64,000 nucleotides of DNA from positions 18,268 through 82,267 of the forward strand of contig JAXGYV010000011.1 in NCBI GenBank assembly GCA_040772045.1. Direction: 5' to 3'. Origin of the DNA: JAXGYV01 sp040772045 (GTDB lineage Bacteria; Actinomycetota; Thermoleophilia; UBA2241). The position numbers and the translations under genes were made by a program. Below the pieces are notes generated by a model. It searched no databases and was not told the DNA's origin. It saw only the letters and a list, made by a program, of their open reading frames with translations. How positions within the stretch are numbered: the first letter of the stretch is position 1; the number at the start of each line of letters is the position of its first letter. Of the stretch, positions 1 to 7,658 are shown one piece after another.

Positions 1-1701
1 GAGCCAGCGCGAACAGCGTATCCGCCTCGGACTCTCCTCCGCCCGGCTCCGCTAGATGCACCGCGAAGAGGCGCGCCAGGCGCTCCCTCTCCCGATCACA
101 GAGGAGAGGATCGCCGCCGCGCGAGGGAGGAAAGCCACCGGAGCACAGCCCGGTGAAGTGCACCTCGGCGAAGCGCAGCCCGCGGAGCTCGTGTGGCGTC
201 AGCACGGCCACGCCGTGCCGCGCGACCGCGCCGCAAGGCTCGCGCACTCCGCGGAGTCGCTCCCCGATTACGCGAGCGGCCTCCGCCACCGAGACAGCCT
301 CCTCGACCGTCGCGCAGCGACGCAGCTCCGTGATCGCGAGCACGGCGGGATCGTCGGGCGACGCCGCGCACACTTCGTGAGCGAGGCGGACGAAGGCGGC
401 GGCCATCTGATCCCACGGCGCCACGGCGGGAAGGCCAGCCACCGCCTGCTGCACCCGGCCCACGAAGACACTGAGCCCGTCCACGGCCGCCCGCTGGCGC
501 CGCAGCCGCCGCCAGTCATCGCCAGCCACTACCCCGGCCTGACGTGACTCCTCTGCCCACCTGGCGACCTCGTCGCCGCGAAGCACCCCGCCGCGGCCAT
601 GCCTTGCGCGTACGCGAGGAGCGCCGCTCGCTGCCACGCCTCCCCGGCGGCGGGAAAGGCCGCCTCCAGCAGGCTCCCCAGCGACACGCAGCCACCGCTC
701 GACGGGGGCAGCCGGCGTGCCACGGGAAACCCCAGCGTCCGGAGGCCGCGCGCGAGGTGGTCCGCGCGCTGCTCGCTCGGCGCCACCACGGCGATCTCGT
801 GAAAGCGCCGGCCCTCGCCAGCCGACCGGCGCAGCGCGCGCGCCACCTCGATCAGCTCGTCTTCGTCGTCGCCCACAGACACGAGCTCCGCCGCCGCCAA
901 CGCCGTCGCCGGCAGAGCATTCGCCCGCAGGCCGAGCTCAGCGAAGAAGCGCCACCCCGAGGCCGTGTAGCCCTGCCCGTCCTGCGGGGAAGGCAGGAAG
1001 ACCGTCGTCTCACACACGCCGGCCAGGACGGCCAGCAGCTCGCGCTGGCATTCCGGCAGATCGTACAGGCCGTAAACGAACGCTACGGCGGGGAGTGCGA
1101 GAACGTCGCCATCGTTCTCCACGAGGGTGCCGCGCTCGGAGATGCTCCCGTGGGGTGTACGCGCGCGCAGCGCCCGCGCTGCGCGCGCGTACACCCCCGC
1201 GCGATCGGCCGCATCGGCCTCGTGCAGCGCCGCCTCGTAAGCGATGAGAGCGCGGCGCACATCGGCCACCCGTTCGCCACAGCCGTCCCACGGCCTGTCG
1301 GCCGGCACTCGCGCCTCACGAAGGTCCTCGATGCTGCGCAGAAACGCGGGCACCAGACCCGGCATACCTCGCAGCGACCCGAACGAGCTCTCCGGCGACG
1401 CGGTCACACTGGCGACAACCCGCTCGCCGAGACGCAGGCGAGCCTCGTCTGTGAGCACGTGATCGGCACGCAGCCCGCTGCGCTGTGCGAGGTCGAGAGC
1501 AAACCGATAGATGGTAATCGCGCGCACGTTCGCGTGGCCACCGAGCCGCTCGGCGAGCAACCAGGAGAGGTACGTGGCCAGCGCGGCGGAACCGACGATC
1601 AGAGTGACCGGAGCGAGCGCATCCCGCTCGCGGACTGCCTGGACCTCCGCGGTGAGCGCGGCCTCCAGTGTTCCCAGATCACCGGTGTAGAGATACCCCA
1701 T
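1..1701 (-). CDS. AddB/RecB-type helicase-exonuclease-like protein, frameshifted and cut by the window edge
   Basis: The minus-strand frame from the ATG at 1701 reads as the N-terminal half of an AddB-like DNA repair protein: an N-terminal segment ending in TLIVGSAALATYLSWLLAER, then helicase-like stretches such as VFVYGLYDLPECQRELLA and EIAVVAPSEQRADHLARGL. That frame stops at 529. A second frame takes over near 586-589 and runs to base 1 without a stop; it contains GVAVLTPHELRGLRF and HFTGLCSGGFPPSRGG, the block by which AddB/RecC-like proteins are recognised. Adding one G to the four-G run (minus strand) at 586-589 joins the frames as AAGVLRGDEVARW. The gene is therefore either a consensus error or a recent pseudogene. 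The C-terminal nuclease domain, if present, lies outside the window. Family members act in double-strand break end resection. No clear Shine-Dalgarno precedes 1701. Confidence 0.72.
1152..1197. repeat. 46-bp perfect inverted repeat inside a coding region
   Basis: Two 22-base arms (left arm starts GGGGTGTACGCGCGCG, 1152-1173; right arm 1176-1197) are exact reverse complements around a 2-base CC loop. It lies inside the AddB-like reading frame and encodes Ala/Arg-rich residues there. It has no T tract and would be an unusual place for a terminator. Confidence 0.85.
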
Positions 1702-1784
1702 GGGGCTAGCTTACCGATCGCGCCAGACGGCAACCTCAGGGGTGTGAGCGAACGGCGCACGCCAGCCCGCCTCCGGTGGCTGCA

Positions 1785-2159
1785 TCAGTGCGTCACAACC
1801 CACACGAGCAGCCACAGCACGGTCGGCGCCATGGCCGCCACCGACCACATCAAAGCCGCGCGAGCCGCACGGCGAACAGCCGTGAAAGCGCCGATACCCC
1901 CTAGCACAAATCCCGCCGCCATACCGAGCCAGCCGAGCACGTAAACGACCCATTCAACCGGTCCGGCGGGCAGGCCGTTCTCGGTGTTCAGGTGAGAGGT
2001 GAAGATGTAGATGCCGAGGATGCCGACCGAGAACATGAACAGCCCGCCGACACCCGCAGCCAGCCCCACCTTCCGCAGGCGACCCACCGGGACGTAGTCG
2101 TTGATGCAACTCGCCCAGGGGTACCGCAGCCTCTCTTGCGCTGTCAGCGGCCGAGCCAT
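1785..2159 (-). CDS. small integral membrane protein, unknown function
   Basis: The product has 124 residues. A cytoplasm-like basic N-terminus (about residues 1-30, with GRLRKVG) is followed by three hydrophobic helices at roughly 32-54, 68-93 and 100-122. No enzymatic motif is visible. A good Shine-Dalgarno (GAAGGAG) sits upstream of the ATG at 2159, so the start is well supported. It lies between the AddB-like gene and a cupin gene, all on the minus strand, but the gaps are about 80-110 bases and no shared function is evident. I do not recognise the family. Confidence 0.7.
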   Translation of the reverse strand: MARPLTAQERLRYPWASCINDYVPVGRLRKVGLAAGVGGLFMFSVGILGIYIFTSHLNTENGLPAGPVEWVVYVLGWLGMAAGFVLGGIGAFTAVRRAARAALMWSVAAMAPTVLWLLVWVVTH

Positions 2160-2266
2160 GCAGGCTCCTTCCAGTTACCAAAGAGGTGTTCCGAAGGATA
2201 TGCGCAGCCATCGCGACCTTCAACCATAGAGCTTCGACAGGCCGAGCCCTCACCGCGCATACGCCG

Positions 2267-2803
2267 CTACGGTGCGGTGAGGGCCGCGATCAGCTCCCCC
2301 TCGTCGGGGCAGCTCTTCAGAAGCTCCGTGCGCCCCGCGACCCGGAAGTCGGCGAACTCGAAACCCGGCGTCACCAAGCAGGAGACGAGCGCCCACGAGC
2401 ATCCCCCGGGTCTCACACGAGCTGCCTGCCATACCCCCGCCGGCACACACGCTTGTGGCACGGCTTGCTCGCCACCGGCACCGCTCTGGACCCTATCGAG
2501 GAGGAGGCGGCGCGCTCCGGTACCGCCGGACAGCAACAGCAGCTCGAGCGGCGCGCCGCCGTGGTGCAGCCACAGCTCATCCGACAGCAGCCGGTGAAAC
2601 AGGCTTGGTCGCTCCACCGTCACCAGGAATAAGATGGCCGTGGCCGAGGAGCGTGTGCCCCTGGACGTACACACGTGCGACGCGGCGCGGTACGTCTCGC
2701 GATAGTACCCGCCCTCGGGATGAGGCAGTAACTCGAATCGATCGATCAGGTCGCGAACCTCGCGGTCGTTGGTGCTCTGCGTGGTGCCCGATGCGTTGCG
2801 CAT
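2267..2803 (-). CDS. cupin_5 (DUF985) family protein
   Basis: The 178-residue product matches the cupin superfamily DUF985 pattern: an N-terminal helix with LIDRFELLPHPEGGYYRETY, a strand with FLVTVERPSLFHRL, then SDELWLHHGGAPLELLLL carrying the conserved histidines, and a C-terminal GFEFADFRVAGRTELLKSCP. The length is normal for the family (150-180 residues). DUF985 proteins are small-molecule-binding or epimerase-like cupins with no assigned bacterial role, so no reaction is claimed. It ends about 108 bases before the next minus-strand gene and lies just downstream of the rnpB terminator. Confidence 0.85.
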   Translation of the reverse strand: MRNASGTTQSTNDREVRDLIDRFELLPHPEGGYYRETYRAASHVCTSRGTRSSATAILFLVTVERPSLFHRLLSDELWLHHGGAPLELLLLSGGTGARRLLLDRVQSGAGGEQAVPQACVPAGVWQAARVRPGGCSWALVSCLVTPGFEFADFRVAGRTELLKSCPDEGELIAALTAP

Positions 2804-2882
2804 GCGAGTAGCTTACCCCGCCCGGCACTCCATCGCGTCGCTCGCGACGACGCCGGGTGCATCGCGCCGCGGGAGAACAATG

Positions 2883-2924
2883 GGGGAGGCCCCCCGCGAC
2901 TCTTCCCGAGTCGCGGGCCTCCCC
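2883..2924 (-). terminator. strong hairpin downstream of rnpB
   Basis: Two arms (GGGGAGG plus GCGACTC on one side, GAGTCGC plus CCTCCCC on the other) fold around a 5-base loop with a small bulge of C residues. It begins a few bases after the RNase P RNA 3' end. No clear T run follows (CATTGTT), so it may act as a terminator or as a 3'-end stabiliser. Confidence 0.6.
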
Positions 2925-2928
2925 TTTA

Positions 2929-3330
<402 letters not shown>

Positions 3331-3333
3331 AGC

Positions 3334-3362
3334 AGTGTACCACCTTTGCCCGCGAAGAAAAC
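3334..3362 (-). promoter_or_regulatory. putative rnpB promoter
   Basis: On the minus strand TACACT (3339-3334) resembles a -10 box and is preceded by GG. A weak -35-like GTTTTC lies 17 bases upstream. The expected start point, 6-8 bases downstream, coincides with the 5' strand of P1 of the RNase P RNA, which is the main reason for the call. Confidence 0.4.
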
Positions 3363-3691
3363 ACGCTGAGCAGGCCAAAAGTTCACCGACGCAGCACGAG
3401 GCAACGACCAGGGGCCAGCGCGCGAAGCCGCTGGGAGACGCGAAGGTGCCGCCTATCCGCTGGCTTATCCGGCGATCACCGAATGCGACGGTTGGTGATC
3501 TAGCCAGGGTCGGCGGCTACTGACGCTATGCTATCCTATGAGCCGAGGCTACGGGGCCTCTGTTGTTTTATGCGGTCATACTTCCGCTGCACAATCGTTC
3601 GCAGGGGCACCCACAGCCACTGCTGTGCGTGAGTACGGGGCTCATGAGCGCCACAGCACCCCGTCAGCCGTACGCCAGAAGGAGAGGGACC
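3340..3691. other. intergenic region upstream of the acyl-shuttle operon, with an inverted repeat
   Basis: No convincing gene is seen. It must hold the rnpB promoter on the minus strand and the start of the operon that begins at 3692 on the plus strand. An inverted repeat GATCACC (3474-3480) and GGTGATC (3494-3500), with a 13-base spacer, could be an operator or a 5' leader hairpin. TATGCTATCCTATG at about 3527-3540 resembles overlapping -10 elements, but no good -35 is seen. Confidence 0.4.
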
Positions 3692-4378
3692 ATGGTCATG
3701 AGGCTGCTCGGCTTGAGCTTTAGCCCTCGCAAGAACAGCAACAGCTCCGCGCTCTTGCGCACCTCCTTTGACCGCCTCCTTGCAACCTACCCTGGCGAAG
3801 TGGAATGCGAGACGATAGACGTGCGTGAGCTGCACGTTGAGCCCTGCGACGACTGCGACGTATGCGGCAAGAGTAAGGGAGACGGTCGCCACATCCCGTG
3901 CATAAGGGCCGAGGACGACGATGTGCAGGGAGTCCTCGACAAGATGGTCGCTGCTCACGGCTTCATCGTCGCTACTCCAGTTTACTTCGGTTTGCCCTCA
4001 GATCTCTTCTCGAAGTTCATCATGCGCACCCGGGTGCTCCGCCACCAGGACTTTCGCCTCGCCAACCGCGTAGCTGGCGTTATGGCCATCGCCGCGCGTC
4101 GCTCGGGCGGCGCCGAAACAACCATTCTCTCCACGTGGCTGCCGCTGATACGCAACGGGTGCTTGGTCGTCGGCAACGGCGATCAAACATGCCAGTACGG
4201 TGCCATGGGTTGGGCTAGCGCTCGAAACCACATCCTGACCGACGAGTGGGGCCTCGAACAGGGGTTTCAGGTCGCGCAGCGGGTGTTCACAGTCGCCAAG
4301 CTCGTGCAGACCGGCATACAAACACTGCATTTCCACAGCCCCATGACGTTCGACTACACATCAGGGACCCGGCCCTAA
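3692..4378 (+). CDS. flavodoxin-fold NAD(P)H oxidoreductase, iron-sulfur flavoprotein-like
   Basis: The 228-residue product starts with a flavodoxin-like beta strand and FMN phosphate loop (LLGLSFSPRKNSNS, residues 5-18). It then has a cysteine cluster C52-x2-C55-x2-C58-x11-C70 and the flavin-binding segment FIVATPVYFGLPS. This is the NADPH-dependent FMN reductase / iron-sulfur flavoprotein (Isf) layout; the cluster is looser than the classical compact Isf motif (x4-7 before the last Cys), so a 4Fe-4S cluster is likely but unproven. The ATG at 3692 is chosen because AGGAGAG lies 6 bases upstream. It lies 62 bases before the acyl carrier protein gene on the same strand and is plausibly the first gene of that operon. 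Its redox substrate is unknown. Confidence 0.75.
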   Translation: MVMRLLGLSFSPRKNSNSSALLRTSFDRLLATYPGEVECETIDVRELHVEPCDDCDVCGKSKGDGRHIPCIRAEDDDVQGVLDKMVAAHGFIVATPVYFGLPSDLFSKFIMRTRVLRHQDFRLANRVAGVMAIAARRSGGAETTILSTWLPLIRNGCLVVGNGDQTCQYGAMGWASARNHILTDEWGLEQGFQVAQRVFTVAKLVQTGIQTLHFHSPMTFDYTSGTRP

Positions 4379-4440
4379 CGCGGACCTCCAACGCAAGAGA
4401 GTGGAGGCGTCAAGCGGGCAATCCAGGAGGACAGAGCACC

Positions 4441-4686
4441 ATGTCGGATGCCGCCATCATCACCGAGTACATCTGCGATGAGCTTCTCAACGGCGAACGC
4501 GTCGAGGCAGACACGTCGCTGTTTCGCACCAAGCTCCTGGATTCCCTCAGCCTCACGAGCTTGATCCTCTTCCTCGAACAACGGTTCGCGGTACGCATTG
4601 GCCCCATGGACATCTCGTACGAGAACCTCGACAGCGTCAGTCTCATCGTGGCCTTCCTGGAGAGGAAGAGGAATGCAACCCCGTGA
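4441..4686 (+). CDS. acyl carrier protein, DltC-like
   Basis: The 81-residue acidic helical protein has the carrier-protein phosphopantetheine site L33-D34-S35-L36, with Ser35 as the expected attachment point, followed by a second helix (LTSLILFLEQRFAVRI) and a third (ENLDSVSLIVAFLERKR). The D-S-L context with leucines before it (LFRTKLLDSL) is closer to DltC than to fatty-acid ACPs. AGGAGG lies 10 bases before the ATG, so the start is well fixed. Its last 14 bases overlap the start of the microprotein gene. The neighbours (adenylating enzyme, MBOAT, SGNH transferase) say it carries an acyl group as a thioester from the adenylating enzyme to the MBOAT at the cytoplasmic membrane. Confidence 0.88.
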   Translation: MSDAAIITEYICDELLNGERVEADTSLFRTKLLDSLSLTSLILFLEQRFAVRIGPMDISYENLDSVSLIVAFLERKRNATP

Positions 4687-4864
4687 CAGGTGGATAAGCC
4701 TCACCCCGGCGCGCGCCGGGAAGAGCCGCCGCCAACATCCGACGCCGTGGTACGTGGCCGGCTTGACTGTTCAGTGCCTCCTTTGGACCCTCGTGTTCAT
4801 GGCGTTGGTGCTCGTCGCCCTCGGCGGCCTAGGTCTCACGGAGTTCCGCTATGTGGGGTTCTAG
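4673..4864 (+). CDS. DltX-like transmembrane microprotein with C-terminal acyl-shuttle hexapeptide
   Basis: This small gene encodes 63 residues: a basic cytoplasmic N-terminus (residues 1-25), one hydrophobic helix (about 29-52) and a short tail ending in F58-R-Y60-V-G-F63. In the established Dlt mechanism the MBOAT DltB moves the acyl group from its carrier protein to the tyrosine of an F-x-Y-x-x-F hexapeptide at the extreme C-terminus of DltX; the serine of DltD then takes it. This protein has the same topology, the same terminal motif exactly at the stop codon, and the right neighbours. GAGAGGAAGAGGA directly precedes the ATG at 4673. It overlaps the carrier-protein stop by 14 bases and the next gene's start by 14 bases, suggesting translational coupling. 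The size and overlaps make it easy to miss in automated annotation. The cargo on Tyr60 is not known. Confidence 0.85.
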   Translation: MQPRDRWISLTPARAGKSRRQHPTPWYVAGLTVQCLLWTLVFMALVLVALGGLGLTEFRYVGF

Positions 4865-6362
4865 CGGAGCCCAAGATCATCCACAGCGGTCGCTCGATCC
4901 CCTGCTGAGCCTGTTCGTGAACACCGCCCACCACCGCCCGACGGTCGAGTTGCTTGTCACTGCGGAGCGCGCCTACAGCTATGGCGATTTCCTCGCACAC
5001 ACGAGCGGCATCGTCACGCTGCTACGGGAGCACGGAGTGCAGGCGGGGCACCGAGTAGCGCTGTACGCGGACGCATACGACTCCTTCTTCATCGCCATGC
5101 TGGGAGTATGGCTGGCGGGAGGCGTCGCTGTCCCCATCAACACCGCTCTCCCGGCCGTCTCTTCCCGCTCGCTGATCGAGCGTTCGCAGCCACGCCTGCT
5201 CCTCCATGACCCGTACATCGCACCGCCGGTAACCGACACGCCGGCCGCCGTCATCACAACCGCGGCCCCCCGAACGTCGCCACCTGAGTTCACTCCAGTG
5301 AGTGGCGGCGACGTGGCCATGATTCTCTTCACCTCCGGCACCACTGGCATGCCGAAGGGAGTCTGCCAGCGTTTGTCCGCCATCACTGGGAACGCTCGCC
5401 GTGTGGCGGCCGCACTGAAGTTGCGTACAGACGACCGCCTGTTCATCAACACGCCCGCCTACTACACCAGCGGCATCTGCCACTTCCTCACCATGATGGC
5501 CGCCGGAGCCAGCACCGTAGGCGAGACGGGGTTCTTCTTCGGCGAGGCCCTACTGGACCGGTTACTCGCCCAAAGGTGCACGGGTTTTGGCGGTGCACCG
5601 GCACACCTGATCCGCGTGGTCGACCCCCTGCTCACACCCGTGCGCACCCCAGGCCTGCGGTTCTGGGTGAGCTCCGGCGACCACCTGCCGATGAACACGC
5701 TCGCCAAAACACATACTCATCTGCCCGACGTCGCCCTGTTCAACATGTACGGGCTCACCGAGGTCTCCGGACGACTCTGTGTACTCTCGCCAGAGCAGAG
5801 TGACCGTCGGCCTGGCTCGGTTGGCCGGCCACTGCCGGATATGCGGGTCGTGGCCCGTAACAGCACAGGAGAGGCCCTGCATCCGGGGCAGGTAGGAGAG
5901 CTCTACGTACAGGGGCCGCTCGTGATGACCGAGTACTTGGACGACGCGGCGGCTACCGCCGCCGCCCTTGGCCCACACGGCTTTCGCACAGGAGACTACG
6001 GCCACGTGGACGCCGACGGCTTCGTCTGGGTCGAGGGTCGCAAAGACGATGTGTTCAAACGCGGTGGAGAGAAGGTCTCTACCGTCCAGATCCAGCAGGC
6101 CATGGGGACTCTCGACGATATCCTCGACTGCGCTGTGCTGGCCATCGAGGATCCGTTCCTCGGCCACACCCCGATCGCTTTCATCGTCCCGCGCGAGGGC
6201 TACGCGCCACGCAGCGGCAAGCTCCTCCGTGCGCTCCGCGAACACCTGCCCGCCTCCTCCTTGCCCAGCCGCATTATTCCGGTGATATCAATCCCTCGTA
6301 CCGGCTCGGGAAAGGTGATCAGGCAAGAGCTCTTGGCGCTCCTCGAGGGTCCCCGCGATTGA
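4851..6362 (+). CDS. acyl-adenylating enzyme (AMP-binding family), DltA-position
   Basis: This 503-residue ANL-superfamily enzyme has all core motifs: TSGTTGMPKG (from about residue 161), YGLTE (Tyr300), FRTGDYG, the hinge region GRKDDVFKRGGEKVS, and the catalytic Lys488 in TGSGKVIR. It sits where dltA sits in a dlt operon and should activate a carboxylic acid as acyl-AMP and load it on the carrier protein encoded just upstream. In DltA and NRPS adenylation domains an Asp in the F-D-x-S segment binds the substrate amino group. Here the matching segment reads P202-A-Y-Y-T-S-G with no Asp, more like an acyl-CoA ligase. This suggests a substrate without an alpha-amino group. The ATG at 4851 overlaps the microprotein gene. 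A 57-base gap separates it from the MBOAT gene. Confidence 0.85.
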   Translation: MWGSSGAQDHPQRSLDPLLSLFVNTAHHRPTVELLVTAERAYSYGDFLAHTSGIVTLLREHGVQAGHRVALYADAYDSFFIAMLGVWLAGGVAVPINTALPAVSSRSLIERSQPRLLLHDPYIAPPVTDTPAAVITTAAPRTSPPEFTPVSGGDVAMILFTSGTTGMPKGVCQRLSAITGNARRVAAALKLRTDDRLFINTPAYYTSGICHFLTMMAAGASTVGETGFFFGEALLDRLLAQRCTGFGGAPAHLIRVVDPLLTPVRTPGLRFWVSSGDHLPMNTLAKTHTHLPDVALFNMYGLTEVSGRLCVLSPEQSDRRPGSVGRPLPDMRVVARNSTGEALHPGQVGELYVQGPLVMTEYLDDAAATAAALGPHGFRTGDYGHVDADGFVWVEGRKDDVFKRGGEKVSTVQIQQAMGTLDDILDCAVLAIEDPFLGHTPIAFIVPREGYAPRSGKLLRALREHLPASSLPSRIIPVISIPRTGSGKVIRQELLALLEGPRD

Positions 6363-6419
6363 GCCAATCTGACTGGAACGGTCGGCTTCTCACCGCAACG
6401 GGCTGACGCTGACGCGCTC

Positions 6420-7658
6420 ATGAGCATCTACTTCTCCATCTATCTTCTGCCCGCGGCCGCGTTCTCCGTGCCCTTCTACTGGCTCGTCCTCAAAAAGGAC
6501 CAACATCGCCTGCTCTTCCTGCTCCTCGGCTCCGTGGGCGTCCTGATGACGATTCACCCTGTCTTCGCTATGGTGGCCCCAGGGGTCGTCGCCGGGTCAT
6601 GGGCTCTGGTCAACTGCATGGACAAGCGGCGCCTTACGATCGATACCGCACTCGTGATCGCCATTTCGGCGGCCATCCTCATCCTGGCCATCGGAAAGTA
6701 CGGCCGCGACATCGCCGCCGCCATTTGGTCGCCCGACGACTGGGTGCTCAGCCGACTGATCATGCCCCTCGGGCTGAGCTACTTCGCATTCCGCCTCTTG
6801 CAGTACGTGTTCGACCACGCACGGGGAACGCTGAGAGACCGCTCGCTGGTACGCCTCGGCGCATTCATGTTCTTCCTGCCCATCTTCCCGGCCGGGCCGC
6901 TCGAGACGTACCAGGGTTTCTACGAGAAACGCTCCTCGCACTTCGACAAGCAGCTCCTCTACGGCGGCCTGCGGCGAATCGTGCTGGGCTATTTCAAGAA
7001 GACGGTGATCGTCGACTTCCTCATCGCCATCTTGTTCTCCGACCTCTTGCGAGACGTTCACGCCGCCGATCTTGGCGAAGCTCTCGTTCATCCCGCGTGG
7101 GGCCCCGCCTTCGTAGTCGTCGCCTTCCTGCGCGCCTACGCGGATCTGTCCGCGTACACCGATCTCGCCATCGGTTTCTCGAGCCTCTTCGGCTTCCGCA
7201 TCATGGAGAACTTTGACCGCCCGCTCTGGAGGCCCAATCTGGCGGAGTTCTGGCGCTGCTGGCATATTTCGCTCAGCAGCTGGTGCCGCAACAACGTGTA
7301 CTTCCCCATCTTCGGCCTCACGCGCAAACCGTGGCTCGGTCTCTACGCGACCATGCTGGTCATGGGTCTGTGGCACTACGTAAACCTCAATTGGACAGCA
7401 TGGGGCCTCTACCACGGCACCGGCCTCGTGGTGGTCTCGTGGTGGATGAAGCAGAAGCGGAAACGGACTAGAGCCTGGAGGGCAACGGGACGACCGCTGT
7501 GGGCTCGCCTCCTGAGACCATCGGGCTATGTCGTCACCTTCCTCTTCGTCGCCCTGGGCTACTCCTTCGTGGCCACCCAAAGGTTCCCGGAGGCGCTTCG
7601 GGTTTTCGTATGGGCCGTCGTCGGCCCCTTCATCTGGCTCGGACAGCGGATGTTCTAA
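6420..7658 (+). CDS. MBOAT membrane-bound O-acyltransferase, DltB-like
   Basis: The 412-residue polytopic membrane protein shows the MBOAT signatures EFWRCWHISLSSWCRNNVYF (His282) and MGLWHYVNLNWTAWGLYHG. His319 in the latter is the expected catalytic histidine. The stretch FLPIFPAGPLETYQGF also fits the DltB/AlgI branch. Roughly ten hydrophobic helices are visible. It should transfer the acyl group from the cytoplasmic carrier thioester through the membrane to the microprotein tyrosine. Its own C-terminus (WLGQRMF) lacks the hexapeptide, so the shuttle motif is supplied in trans, as in Dlt and unlike MBOAT-fused systems. The stop codon overlaps the ATG of the next gene by one base. The start at 6420 has no obvious Shine-Dalgarno. 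Confidence 0.9.
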   Translation: MSIYFSIYLLPAAAFSVPFYWLVLKKDQHRLLFLLLGSVGVLMTIHPVFAMVAPGVVAGSWALVNCMDKRRLTIDTALVIAISAAILILAIGKYGRDIAAAIWSPDDWVLSRLIMPLGLSYFAFRLLQYVFDHARGTLRDRSLVRLGAFMFFLPIFPAGPLETYQGFYEKRSSHFDKQLLYGGLRRIVLGYFKKTVIVDFLIAILFSDLLRDVHAADLGEALVHPAWGPAFVVVAFLRAYADLSAYTDLAIGFSSLFGFRIMENFDRPLWRPNLAEFWRCWHISLSSWCRNNVYFPIFGLTRKPWLGLYATMLVMGLWHYVNLNWTAWGLYHGTGLVVVSWWMKQKRKRTRAWRATGRPLWARLLRPSGYVVTFLFVALGYSFVATQRFPEALRVFVWAVVGPFIWLGQRMF

